The notes below the pieces were generated by a model. The model did not search any database. It had not been told where the DNA came from and saw only the letters and a list, made by a program, of their open reading frames with translations. A program made the translations under genes and the position numbers. From CALGLS01 sp047626155 (GTDB lineage: Bacteria > Bacteroidota > Bacteroidia > Chitinophagales > Saprospiraceae): DNA of 13,063 bases. Of this stretch, positions 6,690 to 11,578 are shown piece by piece. The DNA lies in assembly GCA_047626155.1 (NCBI GenBank), contig JBLHRR010000156.1:1-13063 (forward strand). The letters run 5' to 3'. Every line of letters begins with the position of its first letter. The first letter of the stretch is position 1.

Positions 6690-7064
6690 ATGAAGTACCA
6701 ATTAACAACAGAAGGCGATAGCTTGCTCATTGAGCACGTTTATGCCTTCATAGATTCTAAATTACAGTTCATTAACTACCAGATTGATACCGCGGTAAAG
6801 TCTTTTGAAGTGAATGATTCTGTCTCTCCCATACTTATTCCCAGTCTTCCACATCATTCGACCTCACTCTTTGAAAAAGTCTTGGGCTCTATTGAAAGCC
6901 ATTCTAAAACGAAAGGGAAATTGCTACTTATGCGTAGTAAATTGGGTAAACACAATGCACGTTTGTCTTTTGACCTTTTAACCGATAATAGGTTTTTAGT
7001 TCATACTGAAAAACACTTAAAAATCATGCTTGATATTGTTAAACAAACCGAAGACCTACCGTAG
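6690..7064 (+). CDS. hypothetical protein, 124 residues
   Basis: I do not recognise this protein. It has no signal peptide, membrane segment or known catalytic motif. It begins MKYQLTTEGDSLLIEHVYAF and is mixed in composition, with a predicted helical start (LLIEHVYAFIDSKLQFINYQ), a central histidine/serine-rich stretch (PSLPHHSTSLFEKVLGSI) and a basic segment (SHSKTKGKLLLMRSKLGKH) before a helical C-terminus. The frame is judged real because it is bounded by an in-frame stop just upstream of its ATG, has amino-acid use like its neighbours, and is followed 43 bases later by a strong intrinsic terminator. It appears to be a single-gene transcript. Confidence 0.6.
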   Translation: MKYQLTTEGDSLLIEHVYAFIDSKLQFINYQIDTAVKSFEVNDSVSPILIPSLPHHSTSLFEKVLGSIESHSKTKGKLLLMRSKLGKHNARLSFDLLTDNRFLVHTEKHLKIMLDIVKQTEDLP

Positions 7065-7107
7065 ATTAACTACATTATTTTCCAGTAACAAATAAATCAA
7101 AAAAGAA

Positions 7108-7150
7108 AAAATGCCCAATACGTGTAAATCGTGTTGGGCGTTTTCTGTTT
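7108..7150 (+). terminator. rho-independent terminator of the 6690-7064 gene
   Basis: AAAATGCCCAATACG (7108-7122) pairs with CGTGTTGGGCGTTTT (7130-7144) around the loop TGTAAAT, with only two G-T wobbles, and is followed by TTTTCTGTTT. This is a standard intrinsic terminator for the + strand gene. Because an A-run precedes the stem, it could also stop the convergent minus-strand gene at 7178-7372. Confidence 0.85.
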
Positions 7151-7177
7151 GTGGTATTACCGCAGTCGGATTTTGTT

Positions 7178-7372
7178 CTACTCCTCTTCCATTTCATCCA
7201 CTCTTTTACTCACTCTTTCTATCTTTTTATTTAAAAAATAGTTCTCTCCAAGCAAAGAGATCGGTAAGAACAAATTGAGCGGCACATAAAGCCACAATGA
7301 CCAACGCACCCATTTCACATCCCAGAGGAAATAATAAATTACAACAGCTATCACCGTTCGGATAGCCCACAT
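7178..7372 (-). CDS. small two-TM membrane protein, function unknown
   Basis: The 64-residue protein has two hydrophobic segments, about 3-18 (AIRTVIAVVIYYFLWD) and 24-41 (WSLWLYVPLNLFLPISLL), joined by the basic turn VKWVR. A hydrophilic helical tail NKKIERVSKRVDEMEEE looks like a short coiled coil in the cytoplasm. The tryptophan-rich hydrophobic design is consistent with a real inner-membrane protein. ATG at 7372 is preceded in frame by KLI codons and then a TGA, so no longer ATG start exists. No family or partner can be named. It converges on the 6690-7064 gene and shares the intervening terminator. Confidence 0.6.
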   Translation of the reverse strand: MWAIRTVIAVVIYYFLWDVKWVRWSLWLYVPLNLFLPISLLGENYFLNKKIERVSKRVDEMEEE

Positions 7373-7395
7373 AATCAGCTTTTTTTTTCAATATT

Positions 7396-7420
7396 GAGGC
7401 GACGATAAAATCGTCACCTC
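7396..7420. repeat. 11-bp hairpin between two small minus-strand genes
   Basis: GAGGCGACGAT (7396-7406) and ATCGTCACCTC (7410-7420) pair with a single mismatch around AAA. On the minus strand it falls after the 75-residue gene and before the 64-residue gene. It could terminate the former, but an A-run rather than a T-run follows in that direction, so its role is unclear. Confidence 0.45.
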
Positions 7421-7486
7421 TTACTTATTCCAATTGCTTTTGAAATTCTTTTTTAATATTTGCACCTTTTTTAATATTAGTAGACT

Positions 7487-7714
7487 TTATTCCACCTTCT
7501 TAAAAGTCACCATAAACCCAGAAGTAAAAACCACTCCCATATTACTTGTTGTAACAGCTACGACTGAATGTAACTCGAAGCCCTTCTCAACTTGTTCGAT
7601 AATCAGAGCCTCCAATTCTTTAGATGTGGTCAAGCCCTCAAAAACACCAACCTGATTGAGCATCGTCTTTTTACTATAGGTGGCCGGAAGAAAACGAACG
7701 TTGTGTGAATGCAT
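7487..7714 (-). CDS. small hypothetical protein, 75 residues (DUF4177-like pattern)
   Basis: The protein starts MHSHNVRFLPATYSKKTMLNQ and continues through a helix SKELEALIIEQVEKGFELHSV to strands VVAVTTSNMGVVFTSG and FMVTFKKVE. The arrangement of a helix ending in 'G.EL.sV' followed by beta-strands ending in 'F.V.FKK' resembles small DUF4177/DUF1737-type proteins, but the match is by eye and weak. There is no signal or membrane segment. The opposite-strand frame over the same bases has poorer composition. A TAGCTTTG element (minus strand, 7804-7797) upstream could serve as its -7 box, although no partner element is visible. Confidence 0.55.
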   Translation of the reverse strand: MHSHNVRFLPATYSKKTMLNQVGVFEGLTTSKELEALIIEQVEKGFELHSVVAVTTSNMGVVFTSGFMVTFKKVE

Positions 7715-7734
7715 TGTTATTTATATTTATAGCT

Positions 7735-7806
7735 TTTAGCTTCTGGCAGTTAGCAGTTGGCTTTCCTATAACGCACGAAAGTGGGAAGCTAACTGCCAAA
7801 GCTAAA
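7735..7806. repeat. ~19-bp inverted repeat with inner stem (hairpin A)
   Basis: The left arm TTTAGCTTCTGGCAGTTAGC (7735-7754) pairs with the right arm GCTAACTGCCAAAGCTAAA (7788-7806), with one bulged base. An inner stem CTTTC (7761-7765) / GAAAG (7777-7781) sits in the loop. AGTTAGCAGTTGGC within the left arm is itself a degenerate tandem of the arm motif. It is the first of three consecutive palindromes in this gene-free stretch. Confidence 0.6.
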
Positions 7807-7861
7807 TGATTACAAAATCCCTTTAGAAGCCAGAGATTAATAAGGTTCTGATTTAGACGCA

Positions 7862-7948
7862 GTAGATTTTGTGCTGACCGAGGCAAAAAAATTGAGCATA
7901 GCCTTAGCTACACGATATTTTTTTAACGAAGGACAGTGCAAAATCTAC
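7862..7948. repeat. 87-bp long imperfect palindrome (hairpin B)
   Basis: The arms GTAGATTTTGTGCTGACC (from 7862) and GGACAGTGCAAAATCTAC (to 7948) pair over the whole length, with T-G and G-T wobbles where the DNA differs and one mismatch. Further in, CAAAAAAAT and ATTTTTTTA continue the complementarity. The tip contains AGCATAGCCTTAGCTAC. The wobble pairs keep an RNA stem intact although the DNA arms have diverged, which hints at selection on RNA structure, or simply a structured repeat element. Confidence 0.6.
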
Positions 7949-7958
7949 ATGTATAAAT

Positions 7959-8001
7959 AGGAAAGTTATTATTCACTGACTCCTTAGTGCACAACTTTCC
8001 T
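7959..8001. repeat. 9-bp inverted repeat with inner CACT/AGTG stem (hairpin C)
   Basis: AGGAAAGTT (7959-7967) and AACTTTCCT (7993-8001) are exact reverse complements. Inside, CACT (7974-7977) and AGTG (7986-7989) form a second stem. It follows hairpin B after ten bases and lies downstream (minus strand) of the phospholipase D remnant, for which it could act as a terminator. Confidence 0.5.
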
Positions 8002-8064
8002 CGTCCAAGTATTAAATCGTTTTTTCTTACTGACCTTATCATCTGGGTTAAAATCTAGCGTTGT

Positions 8065-8735
8065 TTACCAAGAGTTTCTAGGTTTAAATTCTTCTTCCAT
8101 GCCTTCCAGTACTTTGGCGGTTACCTTTTCAGAATGGATAACGGTTACACATTCCGTATTCAGATTGGCAGATCTTGGATCAAGGTTAAATGTTCCTATA
8201 ACAGTAATCTTACCATCTACCACCATAGACTTGGCGTGAAAGCCGAAGGTCGGTATAAAGTCCAACTGTTCCTGTAAATCGCGAGTCATTATACGATAAC
8301 GCTCAGCGGCATCTGGCCGGAATTCGAAAATTTCCACTCCTGTTTTCAACAAGTCCTTCCGATTTCTTTGATAACCGTTGAAGGCATCTAAGTTATTTGT
8401 AGAAGCTAGACTATTGGTAAGGATTCTGATTTTCACGCCCCGATCTATGGCCACTTTAAAAAGGCCACGGGATAATTCGGTGGTAATTAAATAAGGCGTT
8501 TGAATCTCAATACTTTGTTGTGCTTGTTTAACCAAAGCGATCAACGCATCTGTGGAACGTAAACACCGGTCTTGCTCTTCATCACATCTTCGAAAGGGGC
8601 AAGCGCTTTAGTCAATGTAGTAGTATCTACTCTATAGATATTGGTACAGAAGTCGGTTGCAACAGCTGTCGTTTTATTATTATCGTTTTTACAGGCGAAG
8701 AGAAATAAGAGTATAAGAAAAGTAAGGTGGCGCAT
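8065..8735 (-). pseudogene. phospholipase D-family lipoprotein gene with internal deletion and frameshift
   Basis: The first 64 codons from ATG 8735 encode a lipoprotein signal (MRHLTFLILLFLFACKN, lipobox Cys15) followed by TKALAPFEDVMKSKTGVYV, the usual opening of bacterial PLD-type lipoproteins. The frame then ends in PQMR and TGA. In the next frame, starting at STDALIALVKQAQQ, the C-terminal half continues to 8065. It carries one intact HKD motif (HAKSMVVD, then GTFNLDPRS), and family enzymes need two. The first HKD motif and roughly half of the expected ~500 residues are missing, and the junction lies at about 8545-8560. So an internal deletion has joined the two ends out of frame. A TTG at 8544 could start the C-terminal part, but it would have no signal and one HKD motif. 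The gene is judged non-functional. Confidence 0.8.
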
Positions 8736-8790
8736 TTTAAAGGTGTTGGTTTTTAGTTCGCAGTAAATATACGCTTTTTCTTAAAGGGGC

Positions 8791-9489
8791 TTAAGAAAAC
8801 CACCGCTCCTTCAAATCCTTATATCTCGTTCGCCCAATCGGTAAGCGCTCATCATCGGTCATAGCTAGGAAATACTTTGAACCCGGTTCTACGATAATTT
8901 CTTTTGCGCCGGTCATTTCAGCGACATAGGATTTGTGAATACGTTCAAACGAATCCGGTAGAATCATTGTTAGATTCTCAAGGGACTTATTATGGATTTC
9001 TTTATTTCCATTTTTCAAAAACAATTCAGTATAAATGCCTGCGCCTTTAATGTACTTAATATCTGAAATATTAATTAAGGCTCTCTTCCCACGTTTCTTC
9101 ACCGCCAAAAACCGAAGCCCTTTCTCTCCTTCTTCCTTTTTCTGAATCCGTTGACATGCTTTTGCCAAACGCGCTTCATCAAAAGGTTTGGGGACAAAAT
9201 CGAGGACGCCATATTCGAAAGCTGTAATAGCTCGTTCTTTATACGCAGAAACGATAATGGTATGAAAGGATTCGGCAACGACAGATTCTAAAATATCAAA
9301 ACCACTTAGACCGTTTAGATTCAAATCTAAAAACAATAAATCTACAACTTCATCAGCAATGTGTTTTTGTCCTTCATCCAAGGCTTCACAAATATGAATA
9401 TTACTGATCTCGTTTCCGAAAATAGATTCGACCATCCGCTTAATACGACGAGCAATTCGAGCTTCGTCTTCTATGATTAGTATGTGCAT
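8791..9489 (-). CDS. LytTR-family two-component response regulator
   Basis: The 232-residue protein has a CheY-like receiver followed by a LytTR DNA-binding domain. In the receiver the acidic pair is Glu7-Asp8, the phospho-acceptor is Asp55 (LLFLDLNLNG), the conserved Ser/Thr is Ser81 (IIVSAY) and the invariant Lys is Lys101 (VPKPF). From about residue 125 the LytTR domain shows FLAVKKRGKRALINISDIKYIKG, HNKSLENL, FERIHKSYVAEM and LPIGRTRYKDL, the typical family order. All key residues are intact. It should be phosphorylated by the kinase encoded upstream at 9694-11412 and bind direct-repeat operators. The ATG at 9489 gives MHILIIEDE, a perfect receiver start. The gap to the kinase gene (204 bases) is filled by a palindromic repeat, unusual for such a pair. 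Confidence 0.92.
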   Translation of the reverse strand: MHILIIEDEARIARRIKRMVESIFGNEISNIHICEALDEGQKHIADEVVDLLFLDLNLNGLSGFDILESVVAESFHTIIVSAYKERAITAFEYGVLDFVPKPFDEARLAKACQRIQKKEEGEKGLRFLAVKKRGKRALINISDIKYIKGAGIYTELFLKNGNKEIHNKSLENLTMILPDSFERIHKSYVAEMTGAKEIIVEPGSKYFLAMTDDERLPIGRTRYKDLKERWFS

Positions 9490-9515
9490 GATTTTATTTT
9501 TTAAAAAACAAAGAG

Positions 9516-9596
9516 GGTAGATCAGGGCGGATCAGGGTTTCCCACTTACGCTAAAATACGCGAAAAAAGAGAACCCTCATCCCTTTTGATCTATCC
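9516..9596. repeat. ~81-bp palindromic repeat, copy 1 (kinase-regulator gap)
   Basis: The left arm GGTAGATCAGGGCGGATCAG then GGTTTCCC pairs, with some mismatches, to a right arm ending GAACCCTCATCCCTTTTGAT then CTATCC (9571-9596). The reverse complement of the right arm reads GGATAGATCAAAAGGGATGA then GGGTTC. The centre has CTTACG and ATACGCG. It belongs to the same family as 9605-9683 and 4891-4973. Confidence 0.7.
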
Positions 9597-9604
9597 TTTT
9601 AAAA

Positions 9605-9683
9605 GTAGGTCAGAGTTCCTCACTTACACTAGGTTACGCGAAGTAAGGGAACCATCATCTACCCTGATCCGCCCTGATCTACC
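9605..9683. repeat. ~79-bp palindromic repeat, copy 2 (kinase-regulator gap)
   Basis: The unit runs from GTAGGTCAGAGTTCC to CTGATCTACC. Its inner stem is clear: TTCCTCACTTAC (9615-9626) against GTAAGGGAA (9643-9651), around ACTAGGTTACGCGAA. The GGTAGATCAGGG-type arm and the CGCG core are shared with the copies at 9516-9596 and 4891-4973. Confidence 0.7.
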
Positions 9684-9693
9684 TTTAAAATAC

Positions 9694-11412
9694 CTACCCT
9701 TCTATTACAATCCGAGTTTCCCAACCACCCTCAATGGCAGCCGAAGTCAGCGACCAAGCATCGCCATAACTCTCCTGCAATCTTGATTTGATGTATTTCA
9801 AACCCGTGCCTCCTTCTGCCTTTTTGAATTCTAGGGGAGCTGCTGGTCTGTTTTTAGCAAAGGTTTGCAAACGATATTCTTTACCTGCGTTTGTTTTGTT
9901 ATATATAAGTTTAAATCGGATATTTCCTTTTTCATCAGGCAGACTATGTGTCACTCCATTCTCTACTGCGGTATGAATAATTGCTGGAGGGATAGTGTCA
10001 TTAAGGTCAATGTTTTCTTCGTCCCAAAGATAATTTATTTCCTTTCGGTAGCTCATTACTTTAAGATGGTTTTTACACAGTTTTATTTCCTGCTCTATCG
10101 GAACGAGTTTGTAGTCTGCAATCTGATTGAGTACTTCAAATTCTCCGGCGAGCGCGTTTATGAATTGCACCCCTTCCTTTGGCGATTCTTCGACCCAATC
10201 AATGAGCGAAGTGAGCGTGTTCATAATAAAATGAGGCTTAATGTTTTTCTTGAGTAGTTCATTCTTCAACCGTTCCGATTCTACCAATGAAGCCTCGAAG
10301 GCCAAACGCTCATCTGCTCGTTTTAGCGCAAGCAAATATAACATTAATAACAATATAATTACAAATCCTATAAATAGACTAATATCATAAGGTGACGCGA
10401 AAGGAACACCATAAACTAAATTGGAGAACGGAAGCAGTCCCGAAGCAATTACTCCAACAACAACAATGGCAGCCCCTTTTTTACGCATATAGGTCGCATA
10501 ACCTATGATAAAAAGAGTGGCAATTAACATGAGCCTGTCATTTACCCAGGCACTCCAATCATAGGAACTACTGTAATAATTTTCAATAAATATTATTGCA
10601 CAAACCAGCCCTCCTAAAACTATTTTCTTCTTTGGAACAGAAAACAAAATCATAAAATACAAGGGAATCAAAATCGTAATGGCCATGTGTAAATAGCCAA
10701 TAATAATCATGCGAGTTAACTGAAACGGATAAGGATAATCATAAAAATATTTCAAATACTCCATCAAAATTAAAGTAGCTATCAAACTACAGACCACGCC
10801 AAAAATGAGGACAGCATATTCTTTTTGTTGCTGATAAAACATGAAGAAAAAGTAAATTGCAGCTATTAAAAAACCGCCAACAATCAAAAAGAAATACTTA
10901 ACCATGTGCAGTGGAGCAGTCAGTAATTTTTGATAATTTCCAAACAAGGCAGCAGCACCAGGGCTGTCCGTATGCATCGCAATTCCTCTAATCGCAACTC
11001 GATGCTGTCCAACATACTGTAAAGAATCTGGTATTCGAAAGTACTTGTGGAATAACCCAGGAATTTCTGGAGCATCCGCTGTTTTCAATCGACCATTCAC
11101 TCCTAAAAACACGCCATCATAAAAAAGCTCATAAGCTCCATCTCCAATGATCATCATACCTAGGTTTTTATTCCCCTCCGTTCTTTCTGGCAGTTTCACT
11201 TTTAGCCTGGTCCAAAATACCTCGCCTCTCGGAACTTCCGATTCATAATTTCGCCACTCAGAATCATTGTAATCCTTTGCCGTCCACTCTTCCTCATCTC
11301 CGATCTTCATTTTTCGATCATAATGGTACAAGTATTCCTCATTCGATCCGCAAGACTGGCAAAGCAGTATCAACAGTATATAGTATAGTCCATTTTTAAT
11401 TATTCCTTTCAT
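9694..11412 (-). CDS. LytS-family sensor histidine kinase with 7TM (7TMR-DISM-like) sensor
   Basis: Starting at ATG 11412 the protein has 572 residues. MKGIIKN, a hydrophobic stretch and CQSC (Cys21) form a lipoprotein-like or signal-anchor start. Residues 25-165 look like a periplasmic jelly-roll (EEWTAKDYNDSEWRNYE ... VFWTRLKVKLPE ... GDGAYELFYDGVFLG). Seven hydrophobic helices follow (about 170-365), beginning HMVKYFFLIVGGFL and ending LFIGFVIILLLMLYLLALK. The cytoplasmic part is a His_kinase domain with phospho-acceptor His394 in NIKPHFIMNTL, then a HATPase with N-box VENGVTHSLP (Asn485) and G-box GGTGLKYIKSRL (534-545). All catalytic motifs are present. An in-frame ATG at 11457 exists but would extend past the promoter and signal, so 11412 is preferred. 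The partner is the LytTR regulator downstream; the ligand is unknown. Confidence 0.88.
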   Translation of the reverse strand: MKGIIKNGLYYILLILLCQSCGSNEEYLYHYDRKMKIGDEEEWTAKDYNDSEWRNYESEVPRGEVFWTRLKVKLPERTEGNKNLGMMIIGDGAYELFYDGVFLGVNGRLKTADAPEIPGLFHKYFRIPDSLQYVGQHRVAIRGIAMHTDSPGAAALFGNYQKLLTAPLHMVKYFFLIVGGFLIAAIYFFFMFYQQQKEYAVLIFGVVCSLIATLILMEYLKYFYDYPYPFQLTRMIIIGYLHMAITILIPLYFMILFSVPKKKIVLGGLVCAIIFIENYYSSSYDWSAWVNDRLMLIATLFIIGYATYMRKKGAAIVVVGVIASGLLPFSNLVYGVPFASPYDISLFIGFVIILLLMLYLLALKRADERLAFEASLVESERLKNELLKKNIKPHFIMNTLTSLIDWVEESPKEGVQFINALAGEFEVLNQIADYKLVPIEQEIKLCKNHLKVMSYRKEINYLWDEENIDLNDTIPPAIIHTAVENGVTHSLPDEKGNIRFKLIYNKTNAGKEYRLQTFAKNRPAAPLEFKKAEGGTGLKYIKSRLQESYGDAWSLTSAAIEGGWETRIVIEG

Positions 11413-11416
11413 AGTC

Positions 11417-11449
11417 CAAAGATAAAGGAATATGATAAAGCGTACACAA
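11417..11449 (-). promoter_or_regulatory. candidate kinase promoter, nearly leaderless
   Basis: On the minus strand TTG (11449-11447) is followed after 22 bases by TATCTTTG (11424-11417), an exact TAnnTTTG -7 element within the accepted 17-23 spacing. Only four bases (GACT) separate it from the kinase ATG at 11412, so transcription would start at or just before the start codon. Confidence 0.5.
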
Positions 11450-11477
11450 CCGTTCACAAGGCTTTTGAGCAGTTGGG
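11449..11477 (+). promoter_or_regulatory. candidate LytTR operator (two near-consensus direct repeats)
   Basis: ACCGTTCAC (11449-11457) and GCAGTTGGG (11469-11477) each match the LytTR half-site [TA][AC][CA]GTTN[AG][TG] at 8 of 9 positions. They are spaced 20 bases start to start, against about 21-22 for known sites. They lie just upstream of the kinase -33 element and about 50-75 bases upstream of the expected start of the divergent receptor transcript, where an activator could touch both. The sites are short, so chance remains possible. Confidence 0.35.
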
Positions 11478-11490
11478 AAGTGTTTGCTTT

Positions 11491-11518
11491 TTTGTAGGGA
11501 AAGAAGGGCTTATGTTTG
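11491..11518 (+). promoter_or_regulatory. candidate promoter of the outer-membrane receptor gene
   Basis: TATGTTTG (11511-11518) is an exact TAnnTTTG element. A TTTG at 11491-11494 lies 16 bases upstream, slightly short of the usual 17-23, and another TTTG at 11483-11486 lies 24 bases upstream. Transcription would begin near 11525, giving a leader of about 54 A/T-rich bases before the receptor ATG. Confidence 0.5.
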
Positions 11519-11578
11519 TATTGTAATTAGAAACAGTAAAAACCCTTAATTCTAAGTTATCATATAAAAATTAAAAAC

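Larger units (their letters stand above)
7715..8064. other. non-coding region with three consecutive inverted repeats
   Basis: No credible gene is present between the 75-residue gene and the phospholipase D remnant. The space is almost filled by three hairpin-forming segments (7735-7806, 7862-7948 and 7959-8001), described separately. The frames that are open across it run through the palindromes and have no protein-like composition. Confidence 0.55.
9516..9683. repeat. 168-bp composite palindrome between regulator and kinase genes
   Basis: The outer 23 bases at each end (9516-9538 and 9661-9683) are exact reverse complements: left GGTAGATCAGGGCGGATCAG then GGT; right ACC then CTGATCCGCCCTGATCTACC. 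Between them lie two roughly 80-base units, each palindromic itself, joined at a TTTTAAAA (9597-9604). It fills most of the 204-base space between the two-component genes. It has no coding potential and looks like a REP/BIME- or MITE-type intergenic element. Confidence 0.75.

Noticed and set aside
7434..7655. 73-codon + strand open frame opposite the 75-residue gene
   Set aside because: Its composition (rich in Thr, Phe and Ser, no regular structure) is poorer than the minus-strand frame, which shows helix and strand periodicity.
7674..7886. 70-codon minus-strand open frame over 7674-7886
   Set aside because: It runs through hairpin A and part of hairpin B, overlaps the start of the 75-residue gene and has no protein-like pattern.
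9516..9683. Repeats considered as a CRISPR array
   Set aside because: Units are palindromic and directly abut with no unique spacers of constant size, and no cas gene is near.
9865..10257. 130-codon + strand open frame inside the kinase gene
   Set aside because: It is antisense to the conserved HATPase and His_kinase motifs and contains no recognisable domain.
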